Below are positions 1 through 5,084 of a DNA stretch of 7,003 nucleotides, piece after piece. The stretch spans positions 1 to 7,003 of the forward strand of contig JALVWX010000222.1 in assembly GCA_027023165.1 (NCBI GenBank). Reading direction: 5' to 3'. The notes below the pieces were generated by a model. The model was not told the DNA's origin, made no database searches, and saw nothing but the letters and a program-made list of their open reading frames with translations. The translations under genes were made by a program, and so were the position numbers. Positions within the stretch are counted from its first letter, which is position 1. The number at the start of each line of letters is the position of its first letter. Source of the stretch: Thermococcus sp. (GTDB lineage: Archaea; Methanobacteriota_B; Thermococci; Thermococcales; Thermococcaceae).

Positions 1-1
1 A

Positions 2-169
2 TCAGAAATAAAGGATGGAGTGGTCGCGAGGGTAACCCTGCGCGCGGGAAGGAGCCTCGCGAATGTCCTGGGAAAATGTAAGGCGGGGTCCGAGAAAAAA
101 GAGGGAGCAATACTCTCCACGAGGTTTAAGGGGAGGATTCTTCCCCCAACCCACGCTCAATGGCTTTGA
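2..169 (+). CDS. Probable 3' end of an unidentified protein gene, cut by the left edge
   Basis: The second forward frame is open from the window edge to a TGA at 167-169, giving about 55 residues (SEIKDGVVARVTLRAG near the start, ILPPTHAQWL at the end). Its codons look native: AGG for arginine, ATA, GAG and AAG, with many G/C third positions. The other two forward frames close earlier or read poorly. I do not recognise the family; the beginning looks like a beta strand and the end is basic. If real, it converges on the minus-strand gene at 126-458 and overlaps its 3' end by 44 bases. The TGA may not be the ancestral end, because the last residues lie in the overlap. An open frame on the opposite strand of the same stretch is the alternative, but its codon use is less typical. 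Confidence 0.4.
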   Translation, partial: SEIKDGVVARVTLRAGRSLANVLGKCKAGSEKKEGAILSTRFKGRILPPTHAQWL

Positions 170-458
170 GAACCTCTATGACCTCCTTCTCGAGGGCCGA
201 AATTGTCTCCCGGGAATAATCGGTCATCCCGCCGTATCTGCGCAGAAGCTCGTAAACCCCAGGGTGTCTGCTTACAAGGACGTTCTGAAGCTCCCCCGCC
301 GGCAGGAGAATCCCGGTGTCCCTGTAAACCAAAAGCGCCCCAACCGTGTAGAGAGCATCCATGTAAGCACTGTAGGCCATCTCAAAGCGGCCGTCCTCCA
401 AGTAGTAATTCCCCCTTGCCAGGTAGGCCTTTGCCTTCTCCAAAAGCTCGCGCTCCAT
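126..458 (-). CDS. Small all-helical protein of unknown function (HEPN/DUF357-like)
   Basis: The product is 110 residues, hydrophilic and almost certainly all-helical. Residues 5-45 form a helical hairpin (AKAYLARGNYYLEDGRFEMA, then YMDALYTVGALLVYRDTG) of the kind seen in archaeal HEPN- or DUF357-type proteins. Residues 85-110 form an acidic terminal helix (EKEVIEVLKAIERG). I see no R-x4-6-H motif of catalytic HEPN ribonucleases and no neighbouring nucleotidyltransferase, so a toxin role is not supported. The ATG at 458 is preceded by GGTGAG (complement of 462-467) at normal spacing. It is divergent from the membrane protein gene at 512. Downstream, six T residues on this strand (complement of 95-100) could act as an archaeal T-tract terminator. 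The coding call is secure; the fold name is a guess from pattern only. Confidence 0.8.
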   Translation of the reverse strand: MERELLEKAKAYLARGNYYLEDGRFEMAYSAYMDALYTVGALLVYRDTGILLPAGELQNVLVSRHPGVYELLRRYGGMTDYSRETISALEKEVIEVLKAIERGLGEESSP

Positions 459-461
459 TTT

Positions 462-511
462 CTCACCATCAGGGTTATAAGGAGCGGCGTTAATAAACCT
501 GGCGAACGACC
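462..511. promoter_or_regulatory. Divergent promoter region between the 110-aa gene and the AI-2E-family gene
   Basis: Two TATA-like elements lie 53 bases or less from both starts. TTATAA at 475-480 is placed to start plus-strand transcription near 505, giving a very short leader before the ATG at 512, which has no clear ribosome site. TTAATAAA at 490-497, read on the minus strand as TTTATTAA, would start transcription near 470, just before the GGTGAG ribosome site of the minus gene. The two elements are interleaved, so RNA polymerase may not occupy both at once. This is inferred from spacing only. Confidence 0.5.
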
Positions 512-1555
512 ATGAGGCTTGAAACCCTTGCCTGGGCGGCGGCGGTTCTGGCCATAGTCTACCTCACATGGGCAACGGTGAGGCCCCTAGTCACGCCCAT
601 CTTCTTCGGGGCCGTTTTAGCCTACGCGTTCTACCCGCTCCACCGGCGCTTAGGACCGAAAATCGGAGGAACCGAATCAGCGGCGCTCCTGACGATCGTC
701 ACCGTGGGCATAGGCGGCATCGTCACCTTTGAACTCCTCATGATATCTTTCCAGGTGGCGCTGTCGTTCTACAACAGCGTGGTCGACTTCTTCGACTGGC
801 TCCTGCAACAACCCCTACCTCCGGACATCAGGGACTTCCTGCAGAGCTTCCTCGATCAGCTGATCCCAAGGCTCTCCGCCTACATCTCAAAGAGCGCGTT
901 CTCCCTTCCGATGTACCTCCTGCAGGTCCTGATCTTCCTCCTCACCTTCTACTACACCCTCGCCTACGCGGAGAGGATATACCACCAGATAGTTCTCTCA
1001 CTGCCCGAAAAGAACCGCGAGCTTGGGGAGGAGATACTGGAGAGCCTCAACAAGACCCTTGGGGCGCTGGTGAGGGCCTGGCTCGTGCTGAACGTCGTTA
1101 AAGGGATACTGATGACCTTCGGCTTCCTGATATTCGGGGTCTCCGACCTCTACACCGCCATCGTGGCCGGCTTTCTGACGTTCCTCTTCAGCTTCATCCC
1201 CCTCTTCGAGGGCTGGATGATATGGCTCATCGCAGCTGCTTATTTCGCCATGAACGGCGCCTACCTCCACGCCATAGGAATAGCGCTCTACGGCTTCTTC
1301 TTGGTTTCTCCGATGCCGGACTACACGATAAGGCCCATGATGGTCGCTAGGGATGCAGATTTGGACGAGACGCTCGTGTTCATCGGCATGATAGGCGGAA
1401 CATGGGCGATGGGGGTTAAAGGTCTCATAATCGGTCCGATAGTCCTCAACCTGCTCCTCGTCCTGCTGAAGGAGTGGAAGAGAAGAGTATCTAAAGAATC
1501 CTCACTCCAGACCTCTTCATCTCCTCCAAAGCCCGCTCCTCGTCCTCAGGCCTGA
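512..1555 (+). CDS. AI-2E family (PerM/UPF0118) membrane transporter
   Basis: This 347-residue integral membrane protein has the AI-2E/PerM layout. An N-terminal pair of hydrophobic helices (about 5-45, with the YAFYPLHRRL boundary) and another at 56-80 are followed by an extracellular-type amphipathic stretch (85-130). Further membrane segments lie at about 131-152, 190-230 and 234-266. The C-terminal signature is strong: DYTIRPMMVARDADL at 270-284 followed by the glycine-rich FIGMIGGTWAMGVKGLIIGP. Family members are described as exporters of small molecules or as Na+(Li+)/H+ antiporters; the substrate cannot be told from sequence. Residues 327-347 are a serine/proline-rich tail encoded entirely within the antisense of the pncA end, so that tail is probably not conserved. 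No strong ribosome site precedes the ATG, suggesting a nearly leaderless message. Confidence 0.9.
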   Translation: MRLETLAWAAAVLAIVYLTWATVRPLVTPIFFGAVLAYAFYPLHRRLGPKIGGTESAALLTIVTVGIGGIVTFELLMISFQVALSFYNSVVDFFDWLLQQPLPPDIRDFLQSFLDQLIPRLSAYISKSAFSLPMYLLQVLIFLLTFYYTLAYAERIYHQIVLSLPEKNRELGEEILESLNKTLGALVRAWLVLNVVKGILMTFGFLIFGVSDLYTAIVAGFLTFLFSFIPLFEGWMIWLIAAAYFAMNGAYLHAIGIALYGFFLVSPMPDYTIRPMMVARDADLDETLVFIGMIGGTWAMGVKGLIIGPIVLNLLLVLLKEWKRRVSKESSLQTSSSPPKPAPRPQA

Positions 1556-2027
1556 TGCCCTTCACCGCGTCGCTCAGGAGGTAGGTTTCAAAGCCGTGCT
1601 TAACCGCGTCAAGGGCTGTTGCCTTCACGCAGTATTCGGTTGCCACGCCGCAGACGTAGACCCTCTTCACACCGTTTTTCCTCAGGATTTCCGCCAAGTC
1701 AGTTCCCTCGAAGCCGGAGTAGGCCTCCTTATCCGGCTCGGTAGCCTTGGAGATTATCACCGCATCGGCCGGAAGGTCAACGACGAACTCCGCTCCCGGC
1801 GTATTATGGACACAGTGAGCCGGCCACGGACCGCCCCGCTCTTTGAAGCTGATGTGGTTCGGAGGATGCCAGTCGCGCGTTGCCACTATCAGCGCTCCCC
1901 TCTTCCTAAACTCCTCGATGTACTCGTTGCAGCGGGGAATTATTTTGTCCCCATCCGGAACCGGGAGCGCTCCCCCCGGCATGAAATCGCGTTGCATGTC
2001 AACAACTATTAAAGCCTCCTCGGGCAT
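1491..2027 (-). CDS. pncA: Nicotinamidase (nicotinamide deamidase)
   Basis: It hydrolyses nicotinamide to nicotinate and ammonia in the cytoplasm, feeding the Preiss-Handler route of NAD salvage. The 178-residue product belongs to the cysteine hydrolase (isochorismatase-like) superfamily and matches, from memory, the Pyrococcus horikoshii enzyme of known structure almost position for position. The catalytic triad is complete: Asp10 (in VVDMQRDF), Lys94 (ISKATEPDK) and Cys133 (GVATEYCVKAT). The metal ligands Asp52 and His54 (RDWHPPNH) and His71 (WPAHC) are all present. The frame extends to a TTG at 2039, but I chose the ATG at 2027 because GGTGAT (complement of 2031-2036) sits three bases upstream and the family starts MPEEALIVVDMQ. 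Its 3' end overlaps the convergent membrane protein gene by 65 bases. Confidence 0.97.
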   Translation of the reverse strand: MPEEALIVVDMQRDFMPGGALPVPDGDKIIPRCNEYIEEFRKRGALIVATRDWHPPNHISFKERGGPWPAHCVHNTPGAEFVVDLPADAVIISKATEPDKEAYSGFEGTDLAEILRKNGVKRVYVCGVATEYCVKATALDAVKHGFETYLLSDAVKGIRPEDEERALEEMKRSGVRIL

Positions 2028-2054
2028 GGTATCACCCAAAAAGAGTTCGATGGG

Positions 2055-2066
2055 GAGGTTAAAATG
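2055..2066 (-). promoter_or_regulatory. Probable pncA promoter (TATA-like element)
   Basis: Read on the minus strand this is CATTTTAACCTC. It lies about 26 bases before a predicted start site near 2035, which leaves a leader of about ten bases holding the GGTGAT ribosome site and then the ATG at 2027. Assigned from composition and spacing only. Confidence 0.45.
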
Positions 2067-2083
2067 GTTTTGCGAGCATCATC

Positions 2084-2097
2084 AAAAAGCTTAATAC
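2084..2097 (+). promoter_or_regulatory. Probable promoter of the vapBC remnant
   Basis: The sequence AAAAGCTTAATACC resembles a Thermococcales TATA box. Its centre is about 27 bases before the ATG at 2119, so the transcript would be essentially leaderless. The promoter appears intact although both genes behind it are broken. Confidence 0.5.
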
Positions 2098-2118
2098 CCC
2101 CTACGCAAAGGTTAATAC

Positions 2119-2294
2119 ATGTCGGAAGTAGTTCTTGAAATTCCTCCTGAACTCGATGAGAGACTCTTGAAAAAAAGGATAGAGCGCCTTATTGAGCGTG
2201 AAAAGCGGATGAAAAAGCTTTTTGGGTACTAAAAACCAAGAAATCCTGGGACGAGCTGGAGGAAAGCGTCTATGACCAGGCGGGTGCTTATTGA
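2119..2294 (+). pseudogene. VapB-type antitoxin, frameshifted
   Basis: From the ATG at 2119 the frame reads MSEVVLEIPPELDERLLKKR and on to MKKLFGY, then stops at a TAA at 2230-2232 after only 37 residues. The next frame, from 2226 to the TGA at 2292-2294, reads VLKTKKSWDELEESVYDQAG, which is the typical toxin-binding C-terminus of archaeal VapB proteins. Joining the two gives an antitoxin of about 59 residues. A single missing base explains the break, either a G in the GGG at 2224-2226 or a T in the preceding five-T run. The two parts are an N-terminal strand-type dimerisation segment and a charged helix. The intact frame would overlap the toxin start at 2272 by 23 bases. A sequencing error is possible, but the toxin gene is broken too. 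Confidence 0.8.
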
Positions 2295-2629
2295 TTCCAA
2301 CGTTTTCATTGAATACTTCAAAGGAAACAGAACAGCTGCCAATATTCTTAATGGGCTAATGGCGGAGGAATACGAACTCTTCATAAACGGCATTGTGTAT
2401 TCGGAGGTTCTGTTCATCTTCCTCACGTCCTCAACGGGACTCTCAGCCAAAAGCCCGAATTGGTAAAGAACACACCAATTGGAGAGATAACTGAATTCTT
2501 AGGAGACTTCAAGGTGGTAGAGATAAACGATGTAGTGCTACAAACTGCTTCCCGATTACTCAGCGAGGCGACTTTCAGGAAGCAGCGAAAAGAGAAAACG
2601 TGGAGCTTATAACTCAAGCCTCTCCCTAA
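2272..2629 (+). pseudogene. VapC-type PIN-domain toxin, decayed by frameshifts and an internal deletion
   Basis: VapC toxins are PIN-domain ribonucleases paired with VapB. Here three frames each hold part of one. Part 1 (ATG 2272 to about 2455) reads MTRRVLIDSNVFIEYFKGN, with the first PIN acidic residue Asp8 and a second, Glu45, in VYSEVLF; it stops at 2464-2466. Part 2 (about 2450-2560) reads KPELVKNTPIGEITEFLG, then FKVVEINDVVLQTASRLL. Part 3 (2570-2629) reads DFQEAAKRENVELIT, the usual family C-terminus. Each step shifts the frame in the same direction. About 30 residues that should carry the PND-DA motif and later acidic residues are missing at the part 2/3 junction, near 2555-2570. The catalytic site is therefore destroyed. 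The start of part 3 has no start codon of its own. The last bases overlap the convergent gene at 2607. Confidence 0.82.
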
Positions 2630-3008
2630 ACTTCGACATGTCAACGCCCCTGTCCATGCCGAAGAGGTAAGCCAGAACCTTCCTGTCGAGGTCGCCGTAG
2701 CGCTCGCGCATTGAGTTTATGCCATCCAAGACGTCCTCGCGCTCCCAGCCAAGGGACTTCGCTATGTGCTCCACCATCTCCTCGAAGAGGTCTCCCTCGC
2801 TCTTCTCCTCGAGGGCAGGCTCGTTAACGACCAGCATTCCGTCCCGCTCGATGAGGAGGCCCTTCTCGATGGCCTCGTTCACGAACTCCTTTGCCTCCCT
2901 AACCCCCATTATCCTCAGGCTGAAGGAGAGTATCCCGACAAGTTCGCTCCGCGTGAACTCGGTTGAGCCTTTGTAATCCACGGCGCGCTTAAGCGGGTGC
3001 ATAGGCAT
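2607..3008 (-). CDS. DUF2240-like archaeal protein of unknown function
   Basis: The 133-residue soluble, charged product resembles the archaeal DUF2240 family as I recall it. The N-terminal half (MHPLKRAVDYKGSTEFTRSE, then LVGILSFSLRIM) looks helical. It is followed by a winged-helix-like turn (AIEKGLLIERDGMLVVNEPA, about residues 46-65) in which a short basic helix leads into a two-strand hairpin. The C-terminal half is acidic and helical (EEMVEHIAKSLGWEREDVLDG) and ends DMSKFRERLEL. This could be a nucleic-acid-binding wing, but no function is established. ATG codons at 3008 and 3002 are both possible; neither has a good ribosome site, which fits a short leader or leaderless message from the TATA element near 3040. 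Its end overlaps the vapC remnant by 23 bases. Pyrimidine-rich T-runs on this strand (complement of 2586-2597) may terminate it. Confidence 0.82.
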   Translation of the reverse strand: MPMHPLKRAVDYKGSTEFTRSELVGILSFSLRIMGVREAKEFVNEAIEKGLLIERDGMLVVNEPALEEKSEGDLFEEMVEHIAKSLGWEREDVLDGINSMRERYGDLDRKVLAYLFGMDRGVDMSKFRERLEL

Positions 3009-3025
3009 CTAACTTTTTTAGGGCG

Positions 3026-3048
3026 CTGAAATAGATAAACTTTTGCCC
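3026..3048. promoter_or_regulatory. Divergent promoter region, DUF2240-like gene and thioesterase gene
   Basis: On the minus strand AAAAGTTTATCTATT (complement of 3031-3045) is a good TATA candidate for the gene starting at 3008. On the plus strand the same A/T block (AAATAGATAAA, 3029-3039) is placed about 25 bases before a start near 3060 and could serve the thioesterase at 3080. The two promoters appear to share one block. Confidence 0.4.
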
Positions 3049-3079
3049 ATAAGGAGGCAAGATGTAGGTGGTGGTTTCT

Positions 3080-3466
3080 ATGGAGCAGAGGACGCACAGA
3101 CTGACGAAAGAGAGGCTCGTCGGGAGGCCGGTGAGGATAGAGCCTGGAAAAGCGGAGGTTGAGCTTTTAACAACGGAGGAGATGGCGGTCGATGAATACG
3201 GCCTCGTCCACGGCGGCTTCACCTTCGGTTTGGCGGATTACGCGGCGATGCTCGCGGTTAACGAGCCAACCGTAGTCCTCGGAAAGGCGGAGGTGAAGTT
3301 CCTCAAGCCCGTCAGAGCAGGGGGAAAGCTCATCGCCCAGGCGGAGATAAAGGAAGACCTCGGGAGGAAAAAGATGGTTGATGTTAACGTTTTCAACGAG
3401 AGAAACGAGAAGGTCTTCGAGGGAACCTTCCACTGCTACGTTCTTGAAAAGCACGTCCTCGGATGA
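3080..3466 (+). CDS. Hotdog-fold thioesterase (PaaI/4HBT-like)
   Basis: The 128-residue product has the single hotdog domain of PaaI-like acyl-CoA thioesterases, which hydrolyse acyl- or aryl-CoA thioesters in the cytoplasm and assemble as dimers or tetramers. The signature is the central helix LVHGGFTFGLADYAAMLAVN (42-61), with His44-Gly45-Gly46 and Asp53 at the usual active-site positions. Strands follow, including VVLGKAEVKFLKPVRAGGKL (65-84), the common hydrophobic substrate-channel strand, and VDVNVFNERNEKVFEGTFHC (100-119). The length is typical. The frame opens at a GTG at 3068, but GGTGGT at 3067-3072 is better read as the ribosome site for the ATG at 3080, about eight bases on. The substrate is unknown, and neighbours give no pathway context. 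It is followed by the separately promoted padR gene. Confidence 0.9.
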   Translation: MEQRTHRLTKERLVGRPVRIEPGKAEVELLTTEEMAVDEYGLVHGGFTFGLADYAAMLAVNEPTVVLGKAEVKFLKPVRAGGKLIAQAEIKEDLGRKKMVDVNVFNERNEKVFEGTFHCYVLEKHVLG

Positions 3467-3469
3467 GCC

Positions 3470-3484
3470 AAAATTTTTTAAGCA
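3470..3484 (+). promoter_or_regulatory. padR TATA-like element
   Basis: The A/T block AAAATTTTTTAAGC begins just after the thioesterase stop codon. With the usual spacing of about 25 bases, transcription would start near 3502-3505, inside the palindromic operator described next and about 12 bases before the padR start. Confidence 0.5.
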
Positions 3485-3487
3485 CCA

Positions 3488-3517
3488 ATATCGTTTTTCG
3501 ATATCGGTGTTCGATAT
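3488..3517 (+). promoter_or_regulatory. Probable PadR operator: two overlapping perfect palindromes
   Basis: Two 17-base palindromes of the form ATATCG-N5-CGATAT lie in tandem. The first is 3488-3504 (spacer TTTTT) and the second is 3501-3517 (spacer GTGTT). They share ATAT, and their centres (3496 and 3509) are 13 bases apart. They fill the space between the TATA element and the start codon, covering the predicted transcription start and the ribosome site GGTG (3506-3509). Dimeric winged-helix repressors such as PadR bind inverted repeats of this kind, so this is a likely autoregulatory site. The assignment to PadR is inferred from position. Confidence 0.7.
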
Positions 3518-3815
3518 GATGCGCCGGGTTCTCTTGGGGTTCATGGGGATCCACATCCTTCACCACGCGAGTAGGGAGGAGATAACGGGGACGTTCATGA
3601 TGGAAGAGTTGGGGGGGCACGGCTACAGAGTCAGCCCCGGGACCATCTATCCCCTCCTCCACAAAATGGAGGAGATGGGCCTGCTCAAGAGCAGGACCGA
3701 GGTTAGAAACGGCAGGCGCGTGCGCCTCTACCGCACGACGCCCAAGGGTGAGGAACTCCTGCGGGAAGCGAAGGAGCGGGTAAAGGAGCTGTGCGACGAG
3801 ATCTTGGGTGATTGA
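3516..3815 (+). CDS. PadR-family winged-helix transcriptional regulator
   Basis: The 99-residue product is a compact PadR regulator. The N-terminus (LLGFMGIHILHHASREEITG, 6-25) is the first helix and turn of the family. Residues 26-60 (EELGGHGYRVSPGTIYPLLH, then KMEEMGLLKSR) are the helix-turn-helix with the diagnostic SPGTIYPLLHKMEEMGLL core. Residues 65-78 (NGRRVRLYRTTPKG) are the beta wing. Residues 78-98 form a short C-terminal helix for dimerisation, so this is the small PadR subfamily without the long C-terminal domain. ATG codons at 3516 and 3519 and a GTG at 3507 are possible starts; GGTG at 3506-3509 fits 3516 best. The MFS gene begins one base after the TGA at 3813-3815, so the pair is almost surely cotranscribed and this protein probably represses both. 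The ligand is unknown. Confidence 0.93.
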   Translation: MMRRVLLGFMGIHILHHASREEITGTFMMEELGGHGYRVSPGTIYPLLHKMEEMGLLKSRTEVRNGRRVRLYRTTPKGEELLREAKERVKELCDEILGD

Positions 3816-3816
3816 G

Positions 3817-4998
3817 ATGGAGGAAGAGCGCAGAATCTTCGGAATCAGCTGGAACGTCTTCCTCCTCGGCGTAGTCAGCTTCCTGAACGACATGAGCAGC
3901 GAGATGATAGCCCCGGTAGTGCCGAGCTATCTCACCGAGATCCTCGAGGCTGGAAAGCTCCTGAGCGGCTCGGTTATGGGCGCGATAGAGAGCATGAGTT
4001 CCCTCTTCAAGGTTGCCTTTGGCTACGTCAGTGACCGCTTTAGAAAGAGGAAGGCCTTCGTTTTGGCCGGCTACGCCCTATCCGTTATCGCGAAGGGAGC
4101 CCTGGCCTTCACCCGCCATTGGTGGGACTTCCTGACGATGCGCGCCCTCGACCGGGTTGGAAAGGGCATAAGGACGGCACCAAGGGACGCGCTCATAGCG
4201 GAGTCGAGCGAGAAGGGGAAGAGCGGCAGGTCCTTCGGCTTCCACAGGATGATGGACACTCTCGGGGCGGTCGCTGGACCCCTGGTGGCGATAGCACTCA
4301 TCGAACTCCTCAAGGGGCTTCCAAAGGAGACGATGTACCGCTACGTTTTCCTTCTTGCGATGGTTCCGGGCCTGTTCTCGCTCCTCGTGATAGTCCTCTT
4401 CGTGAAGGACAGGGGAGGCAAAGTCAAGAGAAAGATCAAGGGCATCTCCACCCTCAAAGATCGGAACCTCCAGCTGTTTTTAGCAGTAGTTGCCGTCGGG
4501 GCATTAGGGAGGTACAGCTATGCCTTCACAATGTGGAAGGCGCAGGAGCTGGGCTACACGGTGGTGCAGAGCATAGGGTTCTACGCGCTCTTCAACCTGG
4601 TCTACGCCCTCTCCTCCTATCCGATGGGGGCCTACTCCGACGGCTTTGGCAAGAGGAGGATGATAACGGTCGGCTTTGGCCTCGCGGCTCTGGCGGCCTT
4701 AGCGTTCGCCTACGCGAGGAACTTCTACACGCTGGTTCTTGCCTTCGTCCTCTACGGCCTCTACATAGCAATCGAGGACACCGTTCCAAGGGCGTACATG
4801 GCGGACCTCGCGAGGGAGTACGAGAAGGGCACGATAATCGGCGCGTACCACACAGTCTTCGGCCTCTTCTTGCTTCCCGCATCGGTCATAGCCGGCTGGC
4901 TCTGGCAGGTTCGCTCCCTCGAGGCGGCGTTCCTCTACTCATCGGCGATGAACGTCTTAGCTTTTGTCATGATGCTCCTCATCCGGGAGAAAAGCTGA
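3817..4998 (+). CDS. Major facilitator superfamily transporter, probable efflux pump
   Basis: The 393-residue product is a 12-helix MFS carrier. Its motif A loop GYVSDRFRKRK is at 69-79, between helices 2 and 3, and its degenerate counterpart GAYSDGFGKRR is at 271-281, as expected from the two-repeat fold. Other marks are SFLNDMSSEMIAPVVP (21-36) in helix 1 with an acidic pair in the membrane region, and DRVGKGIRTAPRDALIAES (112-130) after helix 4, typical of a drug- or metabolite-exporter-like MFS subgroup. A charged central loop runs from 197 to 217. GGTGAT at 3807-3812, which straddles the end of padR, is the ribosome site for the ATG at 3817; an upstream GTG at 3808 is less likely. Substrate is unknown. 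Export is inferred from its coupling to a PadR repressor. Confidence 0.92.
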   Translation: MEEERRIFGISWNVFLLGVVSFLNDMSSEMIAPVVPSYLTEILEAGKLLSGSVMGAIESMSSLFKVAFGYVSDRFRKRKAFVLAGYALSVIAKGALAFTRHWWDFLTMRALDRVGKGIRTAPRDALIAESSEKGKSGRSFGFHRMMDTLGAVAGPLVAIALIELLKGLPKETMYRYVFLLAMVPGLFSLLVIVLFVKDRGGKVKRKIKGISTLKDRNLQLFLAVVAVGALGRYSYAFTMWKAQELGYTVVQSIGFYALFNLVYALSSYPMGAYSDGFGKRRMITVGFGLAALAALAFAYARNFYTLVLAFVLYGLYIAIEDTVPRAYMADLAREYEKGTIIGAYHTVFGLFLLPASVIAGWLWQVRSLEAAFLYSSAMNVLAFVMMLLIREKS

Positions 4999-5045
4999 AC
5001 ATCTTCCAATTTCTCTCAGGAAATTCGGGTTGAATTCGTCAAAAA

Positions 5046-5055
5046 GACTAAAAAG
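5046..5055 (+). promoter_or_regulatory. Probable ansA promoter (TATA-like element)
   Basis: GACTAAAAAG lies in the 86-base gap after the MFS gene. A start site near 5077 would leave a very short leader before the GTG start at 5085, so the ribosome site (GGTGGT, 5076-5081) would sit at the 5' end of the message. Cotranscription from the MFS gene is an alternative, since no clear terminator lies between them. Confidence 0.4.
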
Positions 5056-5084
5056 CGTTGCAAGTAAAGGGAAGCGGTGGTCGC

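Noticed and set aside
126..458. HEPN ribonuclease toxin
   Set aside because: The R-x4-6-H catalytic motif is absent and no MNT-type antitoxin gene adjoins it, so only a helical, HEPN/DUF357-like shape can be suggested.
63..515. A 150-codon forward frame over the left end
   Set aside because: It is antisense to the small helical-protein gene at 126-458, which has native codons and a GGTGAG ribosome site; the forward product has no recognisable pattern.
2070..2118. A C-box-like TTGATGA on the minus strand between pncA and the vapBC remnant, suggesting a C/D guide RNA
   Set aside because: The first base is not a purine, no CTGA D box lies at a suitable distance, and no C'/D' pair is visible.
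4119..5033. A 304-codon open frame in another forward frame across the MFS gene
   Set aside because: It is rich in Arg, Gly and Pro with no hydrophobic pattern, lies over a clear 12-helix transporter in the other frame, and has no ribosome site. It is a by-product of high G/C third positions.
5022..5038. Direct repeat AATTCG-N5-AATTCG in the gap before the asparaginase gene, as a possible regulator site
   Set aside because: The copies are six bases of low complexity, lie upstream of the TATA candidate, and have no further copies that would support a binding site.
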